A stretch of 64,000 nucleotides of DNA from Bacteroidia bacterium (GTDB lineage: Bacteria; Bacteroidota; Bacteroidia; NS11-12g; UBA9320), in NCBI GenBank assembly GCA_020849295.1, contig JADLGN010000015.1:27168-91167 (forward strand), given 5' to 3'. A program made the translations under genes and the position numbers. The notes under the pieces are model-generated. The model made no database searches. It saw only the letters and a list, made by a program, of their open reading frames with translations, and was not told where the DNA came from. How positions within the stretch are numbered: position 1 is the stretch's first letter; the number at the start of each line of letters is the position of its first letter. Below, piece by piece: positions 8,489 to 17,382 of this stretch.

Positions 8489-10516
8489 ATGAAAGAAGCC
8501 CAAAGATACTTAATCACCTCAGCATTGCCATACGCAAACGGACCAATTCACATAGGTCATTTAGCCGGCGCATATTTGCCAGCAGATATATATGTGCGAT
8601 GGCTAAGGAGTATTGGCAAAGATGTAATTTTTATTTGTGGCACAGACGAACATGGTGTTCCAATTACAATAAAGGCAAAAAACGAAAACAAAACACCCCA
8701 AGAAATAGTTGACAGATATTATAAAATTATAAATAATTCATTTGCTGAATTTGGTATTAGTTTCGATATTTTTTCACGCACTTCAAATAAAATACACCAT
8801 CAAACATCATCAGATTTTTTTACCAAACTAAACGAAAAAGGAATTTTTACAGAGAAAGAAACCGAACAATATTATGATGAGCAGGAAAATCAATTTCTTG
8901 CCGATAGGTACATAACAGGGACTTGCCCAAAATGCAATAATAACAGAGCTTATGGCGACCAATGTGAAAAATGCGGCTCATCACTTAGTCCTGATGAATT
9001 GATAAATCCGATTTCGGCACTAAGCGGAAAACCTCCGATTTTGAAGAAAACAAAAAACTGGTTTTTACCTTTAGACAAAATTCAAAATGAATTTTTGAAT
9101 GAGTATATTAATTCGAAAAAAGATTGGAAACCCAATGTGATAGGGCAGTGCAAGAGTTGGCTTAATGAAGGATTACAAGCAAGAGCAATGACACGCGACC
9201 TCGATTGGGGAGTAAAAGTACCATTACCCAAAGCTCAAAACAAAGTTTTATATGTGTGGTTTGATGCTCCTATAGGGTATATATCGGCAACTAAAGAACT
9301 TTTGCCAGATACATGGGAAAAATACTGGAAAGACCCTGAAACTCAACTTGTACATTTTATAGGAAAGGATAATATTGTATTTCATTGTATAATTTTTCCT
9401 GCAATGTTACATAGCCATGGAGATTTAATATTGCCATCACAAGTTCCTGCCAACGAATTTTTGAACCTTGAAGGCGAAAAACTAAGCACAAGCCGTAACC
9501 ATGCAATTTGGCTTAATGAATATCTTGAAGATTTTAAAGGCAAACAAGATGAACTAAGATATGTACTTACTTCAATTGCTCCTGAAACAAAAGATTCTGA
9601 TTTTACTTGGAAAGACTTTCAGGCAAGAGTAAATAATGAACTTTGCTCTATTGTAGGAAATTTTGTAAACCGCGTTTTAGTTTTATCGCATAAGTATTTT
9701 AAAGGAATAATTGTACATTACGATATTTCAAATGCAAGTGATAAAATAATATTAACCGAAATTAAAAAAAATCAAATTGAAATATCCAAGTTAATTGGAG
9801 AATTCAAGTTTCGCGAAGCACAATCAGAACTTATTAATATAATAAGAGCAGGAAATAAATATATTACCGACAACGAACCTTGGCACCTAATAAAAACAGA
9901 TGAAAAACGTGTAGGTGAAATACTTCATACATGTTTGTTAATTACACACGGCTTTGCCGAATCGGCTTTGCCTTTTTTGCCATTTACAGCAAATAAAATT
10001 TTTGACTTATTAAATACTCCATCAAAACAAAGCATTAAAAGCGGCACTCAATTAGGAAGTCCTGTTTTGCTTTTCGAAAAAATTGAAGACTCACAAATTG
10101 ATTTGCAAATAGAAAAATTAAAACAAAAATCAAATGTAAAAATAGTTGATGTTGTAAAAGAAAAAGCAGAAACAAATAACGAAATTAAACCAAATATAAG
10201 TTTTGACGATTTTATAAAAAACGATATAAGAATAGCTACAATTATTGAAGCCGAAAAAGTAGAAAATACTGACAAACTTATGAAACTAAAACTAGATACA
10301 GGAGTAGATATAAGAACAGTAGTAAGTGGTATATCCCATTGTTACCTCCCTGAAGAAATTATTGGCAAACAAGTATGTTTACTTGCTAATCTTGAACCAC
10401 GAAAAATTAAAGGAATTGAAAGCAAAGGAATGATTTTGATGACAGAAAATAATGAAGGAAAACTTGTGTTTGTAAGTTCGACAGATAAAGCAATGAATGG
10501 TGCTACAGTTAGATAA
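8489..10516 (+). CDS. metG: Methionyl-tRNA synthetase
   Basis: The 675-residue enzyme charges tRNA-Met with methionine. It shows the class I HIGH motif (PIHIGHLAGAY, about residues 17-27) and a four-cysteine zinc knuckle (CPKC then CEKC, about 145-161). The KMSKS equivalent is KLSTS (331-335), followed by the anticodon-binding helical domain. The C-terminal 100 residues form the EMAP/Trbp111-type tRNA-binding and dimerisation domain (FDDFIKNDIRIATI, then LANLEPRKIKGIESKGMIL). Length and order match the long bacterial dimeric MetG. It is probably transcribed with doxX, 18 bases downstream. Confidence 0.97.
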   Translation: MKEAQRYLITSALPYANGPIHIGHLAGAYLPADIYVRWLRSIGKDVIFICGTDEHGVPITIKAKNENKTPQEIVDRYYKIINNSFAEFGISFDIFSRTSNKIHHQTSSDFFTKLNEKGIFTEKETEQYYDEQENQFLADRYITGTCPKCNNNRAYGDQCEKCGSSLSPDELINPISALSGKPPILKKTKNWFLPLDKIQNEFLNEYINSKKDWKPNVIGQCKSWLNEGLQARAMTRDLDWGVKVPLPKAQNKVLYVWFDAPIGYISATKELLPDTWEKYWKDPETQLVHFIGKDNIVFHCIIFPAMLHSHGDLILPSQVPANEFLNLEGEKLSTSRNHAIWLNEYLEDFKGKQDELRYVLTSIAPETKDSDFTWKDFQARVNNELCSIVGNFVNRVLVLSHKYFKGIIVHYDISNASDKIILTEIKKNQIEISKLIGEFKFREAQSELINIIRAGNKYITDNEPWHLIKTDEKRVGEILHTCLLITHGFAESALPFLPFTANKIFDLLNTPSKQSIKSGTQLGSPVLLFEKIEDSQIDLQIEKLKQKSNVKIVDVVKEKAETNNEIKPNISFDDFIKNDIRIATIIEAEKVENTDKLMKLKLDTGVDIRTVVSGISHCYLPEEIIGKQVCLLANLEPRKIKGIESKGMILMTENNEGKLVFVSSTDKAMNGATVR

Positions 10517-10534
10517 AATTCATATCTTTGGAAA

Positions 10535-10942
10535 ATGAAAAATACATTTATTGATAATTATAACTTGAACGACTGGTTGTTGTTGTTATTAAGAGTTTCA
10601 TTGGCATTGCTGATGATTACACACGGTTATCCAAAGTTGGAAAAATTGCTATCAGGAGAAGAAATAAAGTTTTATAACTTTATGTATCTGGGACCAAAAA
10701 TATCATTAATACTTTGCATAATTGGTGAGTTTGTAGCTCCTTTGTTTGTAATTGTAGGATATCAAACAAGGCTTGCGGCTTCTGTTTCAGCAATAGGAAT
10801 GTTTGTGGCAGCTTTTGGAGCACACTACAATGACCCGCTTTCTGACAAAGAACATTCGCTTCTTTTTGCAATAGGATTTATTTACATTTTTATTGCCGGA
10901 GCCGGAAAATACAGTTTATCAAAATTGATTTCCAATAAATAA
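10535..10942 (+). CDS. DoxX-family membrane protein
   Basis: The 135-residue protein has four predicted membrane segments and the DoxX/SURF4-like pattern (LLLLRVSLALLMITHGYPKL near the start, then GEFVAPLFVIVGYQTRLAA). DoxX proteins are small inner-membrane proteins linked loosely to redox homeostasis and quinone metabolism; the exact role is not known. It starts 18 bases after metG and ends 20 bases before a tRNA-Arg gene with no promoter box between, so metG, doxX and the tRNA may share a transcript. Confidence 0.85.
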   Translation: MKNTFIDNYNLNDWLLLLLRVSLALLMITHGYPKLEKLLSGEEIKFYNFMYLGPKISLILCIIGEFVAPLFVIVGYQTRLAASVSAIGMFVAAFGAHYNDPLSDKEHSLLFAIGFIYIFIAGAGKYSLSKLISNK

Positions 10943-10962
10943 AGAGATTATTTTCTTATTCA

Positions 10963-11034
10963 GGTCTCATAGTTCAATGGATAGAATAGAAGTTTCCTAA
11001 ACTTTTGATCTGGGTTCGATTCCCGGTGAGACCA
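10963..11034 (+). tRNA. tRNA-Arg (anticodon CCT)
   Basis: A complete 72-base cloverleaf: acceptor GGTCTCA pairs with TGAGACC, the D stem is GTTC/GAAT, and the anticodon stem is GAAGT/ACTTT around loop TTCCTAA (anticodon CCT, reads AGG). The T arm is CTGGG-TTCGATT-CCCGG. The discriminator is A. The 3' CCA is not encoded. Confidence 0.95.
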
Positions 11035-11046
11035 CAGCTATTTTTT

Positions 11047-12000
11047 TTAAATTACAAGTTCATACCATCTTGGGCGGTGGTCAGAAATGTAATATCTCAA
11101 GTAGTTTCTCAATATATTTGGTTTATTTGTGTCCCATATTGAAGAAAACAAAGCTCCGTCAAAATCAAATACACCCGCAGAACTAATAAGTTTTTTTATA
11201 CCAGGCATAAAAGCTACCTGATCGTAATTTTTATCGTTTGAGATATTAGAAAAAATCTGACTTGCATGTTCAGGCAACTCAAAACCTCTTGATACCAATG
11301 CGTCATAAATAGGGTCTCCTTTTTCTACCTTAGGCAAATTAAAATCACCAAGAGCAATAATGTTTTCAGTAAATGTATATTTGCTTTTTCGTCTTAAATC
11401 TGCCCAGCGAGCAACTGCAAAAGTTTCTAAACTTCGCCGTTGTATTGATGTTTTTTCACTTTCATCACCAAAATATAAGTGAACATTTGCAAGAGCAAAA
11501 ACAAATTTTTTAAATTGGAAGGTAGCTAAAAAAGGGCTACGACTAAATCCTGTAAAAATATAATCTATACCGGGTAATTTAATGTTTTTTAAATCTTCGG
11601 CGGCAATAGATATCTCGCCCATTTTTTCTTTAGTTTCTATTTTTTGACTATTGTATATAAATGCCATTCTTTCGTTGTTTCCTGATGGATCGGTAAAAAT
11701 TACTTTATATTTTTTGTCTGAACATTTTAAAATTTCCATAAGCCCTTTTGTATTGTCGTTCACTTCTTGAAGAGCTACTATATCAAACCACGAAATTATT
11801 TCTGCAATAATATTATAATGACTTTTTTCTCTTTTTTGCACTCCGAGATTAGCAATATTCCAAGTAGCAATAATTAAATTTTTTGCAGTACTTTTTGCTA
11901 TAAGCCTTCCGGGTTTGGTGTTTTTGTAATTAATAAGATTTTTTATTTCAGTAGTTACATCAAATTTAAGGTTAATATCGGGTTTTGGAAATGCAGGCAT
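11047..12000 (-). CDS. Endonuclease/exonuclease/phosphatase (EEP) family protein
   Basis: The 317-residue protein has the EEP (DNase I-like) fold signatures in order: ATWNIANLG (Asn), ALQEVND (metal-binding Glu), ALGDFNLP (catalytic Asp/Asn) and SDHRPRWYEL at the C-terminus (Asp/His pair). These enzymes hydrolyse phosphodiester or phosphomonoester bonds with Mg2+. No signal peptide is seen, so a cytoplasmic nuclease or phosphatase is likely; the substrate cannot be assigned. It sits on the minus strand between two plus-strand tRNA-Arg genes. Confidence 0.85.
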   Translation of the reverse strand: MPAFPKPDINLKFDVTTEIKNLINYKNTKPGRLIAKSTAKNLIIATWNIANLGVQKREKSHYNIIAEIISWFDIVALQEVNDNTKGLMEILKCSDKKYKVIFTDPSGNNERMAFIYNSQKIETKEKMGEISIAAEDLKNIKLPGIDYIFTGFSRSPFLATFQFKKFVFALANVHLYFGDESEKTSIQRRSLETFAVARWADLRRKSKYTFTENIIALGDFNLPKVEKGDPIYDALVSRGFELPEHASQIFSNISNDKNYDQVAFMPGIKKLISSAGVFDFDGALFSSIWDTNKPNILRNYLRYYISDHRPRWYELVI

Positions 12001-12020
12001 AGTTTTATATTTTATTATAA

Positions 12021-12028
12021 CAAATTTA
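12021..12028 (-). promoter_or_regulatory. -7 box (TAAATTTG) for the EEP gene
   Basis: The minus strand reads TAAATTTG, an exact consensus match, 20 bases before the ATG at 12000. It is divergent from the tRNA promoter box at 12055-12062. Confidence 0.5.
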
Positions 12029-12054
12029 TAAAAACCATTTATTTTATTTTAAAT

Positions 12055-12062
12055 TAACTTTG
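12055..12062 (+). promoter_or_regulatory. -7 box (TAACTTTG) for tRNA-Arg(CCG) and possibly selU-selD
   Basis: An exact TAnnTTTG match ending 12 bases before the tRNA 5' end. No other promoter box is seen between the tRNA and selU, so one transcript may cover tRNA-selU-selD. Confidence 0.55.
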
Positions 12063-12074
12063 CACAAAATAATA

Positions 12075-12146
12075 GACTTCGTAGTTTAACGGATAGAATT
12101 TGAGATTCCGATTCTCAAGGTGTGGGTTCAATTCCCGCCGAAGTCG
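12075..12146 (+). tRNA. tRNA-Arg (anticodon CCG)
   Basis: A complete 72-base cloverleaf: acceptor GACTTCG pairs with CGAAGTC, the D stem is GTTT/GAAT, and the anticodon stem is TGAGA/TCTCA around loop TTCCGAT (anticodon CCG, reads CGG). The T arm is GTGGG-TTCAATT-CCCGC. The discriminator is G and CCA is not encoded. The D arm closely resembles the tRNA-Arg(CCT) 1.1 kb upstream. Confidence 0.95.
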
Positions 12147-12181
12147 CAAATCTTTATTTAAGTAATATAGTTTTATAAAAA

Positions 12182-13210
12182 TTGCAAATTTTAAATCCAT
12201 TACAATTTTTAAGTGAGTCATTAAACGGTATAATTATAGATGTACGCTCACCATCTGAGTTTGCTTTAGGTCATATTCCTAAGTCGGTATCGTTGCCTAT
12301 GTTTTCTGATGAAGAACGAAAAATAGTGGGTACATTATATAAGCAAATAGGGAAACAAGATGCTATTCTTGCTGGACTCGAAATTATAGGAAAAAAAATG
12401 AAACATATTGCTGAAAATGCAATAAAAATTTCAGGAGGGAAGGCATTGTTTGTATATTGTTGGCGTGGAGGAATGAGAAGCAAAAGCATGATTCAACTTT
12501 TCGAAATTATGGGAATTGAGTGTTTTGTACTTCAAGGCGGATACAAAGCATACAGAAATTTAATTATTGAAGAATTTAAACTGCCATGGAAATTTGTTGT
12601 ACTTGGCGGTATGACAGGAAGTGGAAAAACTGAAATTATTAATGAGTTAGCGTTGAAAGGTGAACAAACTATCAACTTAGAAAAACTTGCTAATCACAAA
12701 GGTTCTGCCTTTGGAAGTATAGGTGAAATGCCACAACCGAGTACAGAACAATTTGCAAATAATTTGTATTTAAATTTATCAAAATTGAATAAACAAAAGA
12801 GGATTTGGATAGAAGACGAAAGCCAGAAAATAGGGACTGTAGTTATACCGTATGAATTTTACAGCAATTATCGTAAGGCAAATATAATTGTGCTCAATAT
12901 TCCATTTGAAAGGAGATTGAATAATCTTGTAAAAGTATATGGCAAATATGATAAAATGGAAATTGTTGAATCGTTTAAAAAAATAAATAAGAAACTTGGG
13001 GGACAGCATGTACAGGCAGCCATAGAATTTGTTGCAAATGATAAACTAAAAGATGCAGCTGCTTTAGCACTCAAATATTATGATAAAACATATAAATATG
13101 GTTTGCAAAATAAAAATACTGACCAAATATTTGAAACGTCATTTGAAGAAGAAAGTATATCTGACATAACACAAAAGCTAATTGAAACAGCAAATGAAAA
13201 AATCAGTTAA
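12182..13210 (+). CDS. selU: tRNA 2-selenouridine synthase (SelU/MnmH)
   Basis: The 342-residue protein has an N-terminal rhodanese domain with active-site Cys93 (VYCWRGGMRSKSM) and a C-terminal P-loop domain (GGMTGSGKTEII, about 140-151). This is the architecture of YbbB/SelU. It replaces sulfur with selenium at wobble 2-thiouridine of tRNA-Lys, -Glu and -Gln, using selenophosphate. The start is a TTG at 12182, supported because the rhodanese domain begins at once. It overlaps selD, the selenophosphate donor gene, and lies 35 bases after a tRNA-Arg gene. Confidence 0.92.
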   Translation: MQILNPLQFLSESLNGIIIDVRSPSEFALGHIPKSVSLPMFSDEERKIVGTLYKQIGKQDAILAGLEIIGKKMKHIAENAIKISGGKALFVYCWRGGMRSKSMIQLFEIMGIECFVLQGGYKAYRNLIIEEFKLPWKFVVLGGMTGSGKTEIINELALKGEQTINLEKLANHKGSAFGSIGEMPQPSTEQFANNLYLNLSKLNKQKRIWIEDESQKIGTVVIPYEFYSNYRKANIIVLNIPFERRLNNLVKVYGKYDKMEIVESFKKINKKLGGQHVQAAIEFVANDKLKDAAALALKYYDKTYKYGLQNKNTDQIFETSFEEESISDITQKLIETANEKIS

Positions 13211-14225
13211 ACTCACTCAATACAGTACTGGCGGAGGGTGTGGGTGCAAAATAAATCCAATTGAATTAGACAAAATAATTAGCGGAATTAAAACTCAAAA
13301 CGAGTTTCGGGGGTTAATTGTAGGGAACAAAACTTCTGATGATGCTTCAGTATTTAATTTAGGCAGAGGCAAATTATTAATACAAACAACAGATTTTTTT
13401 ATGCCGATAGTAGATGATCCATATACTTTTGGAAAAATTGCTGCTGCAAATGCAATAAGCGACATTTATGCTATGGGAGCAAAGCCGCTTATGGCTAATG
13501 CAATTCTTGGTTTTCCGATAGATAAGCTGCCTGCTTCAGTAGCCAATTCAATACTTAAAGGTGCTGTTGATGTTTGTGAGAAAGTAAATATTCCACTTGC
13601 CGGCGGTCATAGTATTAAAACAAGCGAGCCAATTTTTGGCTTGTCTGTAACAGGAACATGTTCTGAAAAAAATCTTAAAACTAATAGTAATGCAAAGCCA
13701 AACGATGTAATATATATAACCAAACCGCTTGGGGTTGGAATTCTTGCTTCTGCACTTAAAAAGGAGAAACTAAATAAGCAAGGATTGAAAATACTGATAG
13801 AAAATACTACAAAAGCAAATACTGAAGGTCAAATTATCGGTAAACTTAAGTATGTTAACTCTATGACTGATATTACTGGTTTTGGCTTACTCGGTCATTT
13901 AACAGAAATGTGCAAAGGTGCAGGAATAGGGGCTGAATTATACTCAGAAAAAATCCCTGTTATTGCAGAAATATGGGAATATATAGAACAAAAAATTATA
14001 CCCGGCAATACTGCATTGAACTGGGAAAATGTAAAAAAAATTGTAAAAAATATACCTGAAAATTTAATTGAAGTTTTAAATGACCCTCAAACTAATGGAG
14101 GATTAATGATTTCGGTTGATTCAAACAGAGAATCAGATTTTGAAATACTATGCAAAAAAAGGAGTATTTCAATTTATAAAATAGGTAAGTTTGTAAACAA
14201 AAAAGAAATAAATATTATATCGTAA
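13194..14225 (+). CDS. selD: Selenide, water dikinase (selenophosphate synthetase), Cys form
   Basis: From the ATG at 13194 the product is 343 residues; an in-frame TTG at 13182 is less likely. The N-terminal loop GGGCGCK holds Cys16 and Lys19, matching the catalytic Cys17 and Lys20 of E. coli SelD, so this is the cysteine form and not a selenoprotein. AIRS/PurM-type domains follow (DDASVFNLGRGKLLIQTTDFF, then TDITGFGLLGHL and DPQTNGGLM). It makes selenophosphate from selenide and ATP. It overlaps selU by 17 bases. With no selA, selB or selenoprotein in the window, tRNA selenation is its evident local use. Confidence 0.95.
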   Translation: MKKSVKLTQYSTGGGCGCKINPIELDKIISGIKTQNEFRGLIVGNKTSDDASVFNLGRGKLLIQTTDFFMPIVDDPYTFGKIAAANAISDIYAMGAKPLMANAILGFPIDKLPASVANSILKGAVDVCEKVNIPLAGGHSIKTSEPIFGLSVTGTCSEKNLKTNSNAKPNDVIYITKPLGVGILASALKKEKLNKQGLKILIENTTKANTEGQIIGKLKYVNSMTDITGFGLLGHLTEMCKGAGIGAELYSEKIPVIAEIWEYIEQKIIPGNTALNWENVKKIVKNIPENLIEVLNDPQTNGGLMISVDSNRESDFEILCKKRSISIYKIGKFVNKKEINIIS

Positions 14226-14228
14226 AAA

Positions 14229-14591
14229 ATGAATCCAGCACTTGAAAAAAACCTAAATAGTCTGAAAACTGATATTGAATTTTACAAACAATCAATAAGA
14301 GAGGTAAGTGAAGATATATTAAATGAAAAAGTTTCTGAATACCCCATATTTATTGCTCACAAAGAAGAAATTCCTATTGGCGAACTTATATTAAGAAATA
14401 GCGAACTTGCTACAACCTGGAGTATCAGTGCATCTACATACGAAGAATTTACCGAAAAAAATATAATTGAAAATGATAAAACAGCTTTTTTTAAAGCAAA
14501 TTACAAAAAGCCGTCAGAATATATTTGTATTTTTTTGATATACGAAACCTCAGCAAATTTTGTTTTTTTCCCTTATGAGAAAGACAATTAG
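14229..14591 (+). CDS. Small protein of unknown function downstream of selD
   Basis: The 120-residue product is unrecognised. It has an amphipathic, Glu/Lys-rich N-terminal half and a C-terminal half with beta-like hydrophobic stretches (YICIFLIYETSANFVFFPY). No signal peptide, cysteine or catalytic motif is visible. It starts three bases after the selD stop codon, so it is almost certainly in the selU-selD transcript. It ends six bases from the convergent PurF-like gene. Confidence 0.65.
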   Translation: MNPALEKNLNSLKTDIEFYKQSIREVSEDILNEKVSEYPIFIAHKEEIPIGELILRNSELATTWSISASTYEEFTEKNIIENDKTAFFKANYKKPSEYICIFLIYETSANFVFFPYEKDN

Positions 14592-14597
14592 TTTTAT

Positions 14598-16490
14598 TCA
14601 ATATGCTCTTTCAATTCTTCCTTCGTAAGCATAAACAAAAGATCTAAGTGCTACTTTAGTACCTCCTGACGTAGGGTAATTACCTGTAAAATACCAATCG
14701 CCTTTGTGATTTGGGCAAGCTTTGTGTAGATTTTCTACTTTCTGAAATATAATATCTACAGTGGCTTCATTGTTTTCTGGAGTAATAATATTTCTAATTT
14801 CATCAATAAGACAATTGTCATCAAACAAGGCATACAAATCTTGTACTACATTGCGAACTTCATTGTTTGGCAATAGTAACTGACGTTTACATTCTTCGTA
14901 AGCTTCTTTTAATTTCGCTTTAAGATTATTTTTTTCAATAAGATTAATCAAAGCATTATATGCAACAAATTCATTAAAACGGCTCATGTCAATTCCGTAG
15001 CAATCGGGGTATTTAATCATCGGTGCTGACGAAACTACAAGAACGTGTTTGGGGTGTAGGCGATCTAAAATACTAATGATACTTGATTTGAGAGTTGTTC
15101 CTCTCACAACAGAATCGTCAATTACTACAATTGTGTCTTTTGTGTTTTTTACAAGCCCATAAGTTACATCGTATGCCTCGCCTACAAGTTCTTCGCGGTC
15201 TTTTGCCTGCGATATAAAAGTACGCATTTTGGCATCTTTTATTAATATATTTTCTTTTCTTATAATAATATTTATAATTTTTCTTAAATCAGATGTAGTT
15301 GCGTTATTGCCAAGTTTCTCAATTTCTTTAAGTTTCCATTCGTTAAGAAAATTATTTACACCCTCCATTAAGCCATAAAATGCAGTAGAAGCGGAGTTTG
15401 GAATAAATGAAAAAATAGTATTTTCAAAATCGTAATTAATTTTATCTATTACTTCATTGCTAAGTAAATTTCCTAATTCTTTTCTTTCTTTGTAAATATC
15501 AGCATCACTTGCTCTTGAAAAATATATTCTCTCAAATGAACAACTTTTTTTCTCTACAGCAGGTATAATGTTTACTTCACTAAGTACTCCATTTCGTTTT
15601 ATAATCAAAGCATTGCCCGGCTGAAGCTCTTTTATATCTATTCTTTTAATGTTAAATGCTGTTTGAATAGCAGGACGTTCGCTTGCAGCTACAATTATTT
15701 CATCGTCTTCACTATAAAAAGAAGGTCTTATACCGGCTGGATCTCTAATAATAAAAGTATCGCCATGCCCAAGCATTCCTACCATATTATATCCGCCGTC
15801 AATGTTTTTAAATGAGCGTTTCAGTACTGCTACCAAATCAAGTTCTTCTTTTATTTTCTCAGTAATTTGAATATGCGAAAACCCCATATCTCTATATTTT
15901 CTGAATAATACATCATTTTCTTCATCTATAAAATGACCTATTTTTTCAAGCATAGTAACATTGTCTGATTTTTCTTTAGGATGTTGACCTAATTCAATAA
16001 GGTGATTAAAAAGCTCGTCAACATTGGTCATGTTGTAATTGCCTGCAAGTACAAGGTTACGACTCATCCAGTTATTTTGTCTTAAAAAGGGATGAATATT
16101 TTCAATTGAATTTCCTCCATGTGTTCCGTATCTCAAGTGCCCGAGTAAAATTTCACCTGAATATGGAAAATTTTCTTTAAGCCAATCTATATCTGAAGTT
16201 TTTGATTGATCAAGAGTATCATATTTTAGTTTTATATCATTAAAAATATCTGCAACTGAGTTTTTGTTAACACTTCTTTTTCGTGCAATATATCTTTGTC
16301 CGTATTTAGGGTCAAGTTTAATTGCAGCTACTCCTGCTCCATCTTGTCCTCGGTTAAGTTGTTTTGCCATTAAAAGTTGCAGTTTTTTTAACCCGTAAAG
16401 TACTGTGCCGTATTTCTGCTGATAAAATTCAAGCGGTTTTTTAAGCCTAATATAGGCAACTCCGCATTCGTGCTTTATAGAATCACTCAT
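14598..16490 (-). CDS. Long PurF-like amidophosphoribosyltransferase family protein
   Basis: From the ATG at 16490 the product is 630 residues, beginning MSDSIKHECGVA. The glutamine-hydrolysing Ntn domain is recognisable (ECGVA, NRGQDGAG, LGHLRYGTHGGNS). The C-terminal half holds a phosphoribosyltransferase PRPP loop (VVIDDSVVRGTTLKSS). PurF transfers ammonia from glutamine to PRPP in the first step of purine synthesis. The usual PurF is about 470-510 residues with Cys at position 2. This one keeps its Cys eight residues in and has long insertions, so it may be the paralogue that Bacteroidota often carry besides the true PurF, with an uncertain role. Confidence 0.82.
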   Translation of the reverse strand: MSDSIKHECGVAYIRLKKPLEFYQQKYGTVLYGLKKLQLLMAKQLNRGQDGAGVAAIKLDPKYGQRYIARKRSVNKNSVADIFNDIKLKYDTLDQSKTSDIDWLKENFPYSGEILLGHLRYGTHGGNSIENIHPFLRQNNWMSRNLVLAGNYNMTNVDELFNHLIELGQHPKEKSDNVTMLEKIGHFIDEENDVLFRKYRDMGFSHIQITEKIKEELDLVAVLKRSFKNIDGGYNMVGMLGHGDTFIIRDPAGIRPSFYSEDDEIIVAASERPAIQTAFNIKRIDIKELQPGNALIIKRNGVLSEVNIIPAVEKKSCSFERIYFSRASDADIYKERKELGNLLSNEVIDKINYDFENTIFSFIPNSASTAFYGLMEGVNNFLNEWKLKEIEKLGNNATTSDLRKIINIIIRKENILIKDAKMRTFISQAKDREELVGEAYDVTYGLVKNTKDTIVVIDDSVVRGTTLKSSIISILDRLHPKHVLVVSSAPMIKYPDCYGIDMSRFNEFVAYNALINLIEKNNLKAKLKEAYEECKRQLLLPNNEVRNVVQDLYALFDDNCLIDEIRNIITPENNEATVDIIFQKVENLHKACPNHKGDWYFTGNYPTSGGTKVALRSFVYAYEGRIERAY

Positions 16491-16508
16491 TAGTAAAATA
16501 AGAGTTTG

Positions 16509-16516
16509 CAAAGTTA
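16509..16516 (-). promoter_or_regulatory. -7 box (TAACTTTG) for the PurF-like gene
   Basis: The minus strand reads TAACTTTG, an exact consensus match, 18 bases before the ATG at 16490. It overlaps the longer in-frame start at 16511, supporting the shorter one. Confidence 0.5.
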
Positions 16517-16553
16517 AGTATTTATTGCTTTAGTTTTCTCTTAAAATTTAAAA

Positions 16554-17180
16554 TCATTTAAGCGAAAAAAACTCTGACTCTTCGGTAGTATTGCTTTTTA
16601 AAATACCTGTCGAAATTAAATTTACAATTATTTTTGAAGCCTTGTATTTGCTAAGATTTTGTAATTTTCGATATTGATTTAATGTTATGCTGTCATTTTC
16701 TGAAAGGTAGCTGAGAAGTTTTTTTTCTTCATCAGAGTATTTTATCAAAGTACCTCTTTTATTTGAGTTTTTCTTAAATACATCTACAACAATTTTACTT
16801 GCAAGCAAAGTTTTATCATTTACCCTAATGTAAACCATCCATTTATCGTCATCGCCCTTAGCATATACAGGTTTCTTGTTGCTTTCGTGTACTTTACATT
16901 CAATTATTATTTTTCCATCAATTTCCCATTCTTCAATTTCAATATCTACTTCCGGCATACAATATAGTTTAGCAGCCATATCAAGCATGTATTTCTCATC
17001 TTCGGTTCGTATTCCTGCAACAGTTTTATTGTCGCGAATACCTATCAAAAGTGTACCTCCCTGTTGGTTTGCAAATGCTGATATTGTTTTAGCAATTTTT
17101 CTTGCATTTGAAATTTCCTGTTTAAAGTCAAGTGTTTGGTCTTCACCGCGAATTAGAAATTTTAAAATATGATTTTGCAT
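16554..17180 (-). CDS. AlbA_2 (Schlafen-type) ATP-binding domain protein
   Basis: The 208-residue protein has an N-terminal AlbA_2 domain (about 8-130) with the typical EDQTLDFKQEI, ISAFANQQGGTLLIGI and YIRVNDKTLLA segments. A winged-helix-like C-terminus follows (about 150-200, ENDSITLNQYRKLQNLSKYKASKIIVNLI). Such proteins are putative nucleic-acid-binding regulators; the specific target is unknown. It is a single-gene unit, 63 bases upstream of the PurF-like start on the same strand, but the PurF-like gene has its own promoter box. Confidence 0.8.
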   Translation of the reverse strand: MQNHILKFLIRGEDQTLDFKQEISNARKIAKTISAFANQQGGTLLIGIRDNKTVAGIRTEDEKYMLDMAAKLYCMPEVDIEIEEWEIDGKIIIECKVHESNKKPVYAKGDDDKWMVYIRVNDKTLLASKIVVDVFKKNSNKRGTLIKYSDEEKKLLSYLSENDSITLNQYRKLQNLSKYKASKIIVNLISTGILKSNTTEESEFFSLK

Positions 17181-17349
17181 TGTAATTACAGTATAACAGA
17201 AACCGATGTAAAATTAATTTGATAAATACATTTTATAAAATCAAATTGTTTACATATTTTACACCATAATACAAAAATTGTATAATAGTTTTTTTAATGA
17301 CAGAAACAGGCAGTTCTATTTTTTTATTTTTAATTTTAATAAAATATAA

Positions 17350-17357
17350 TACTTTTG
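17350..17357 (+). promoter_or_regulatory. -7 box (TACTTTTG) for the yceD-rpmF-plsX operon
   Basis: An exact TAnnTTTG match 25 bases before the ATG at 17383, in a 196-base gap between divergent genes. Confidence 0.55.
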
Positions 17358-17382
17358 CACCCCTGTTTGAAGAATTGTGGAA

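Noticed and set aside
13194..14225. SelD as a selenoprotein with UGA at the catalytic position
   Set aside because: The catalytic residue is encoded by a Cys codon in GGGCGCK, not UGA.
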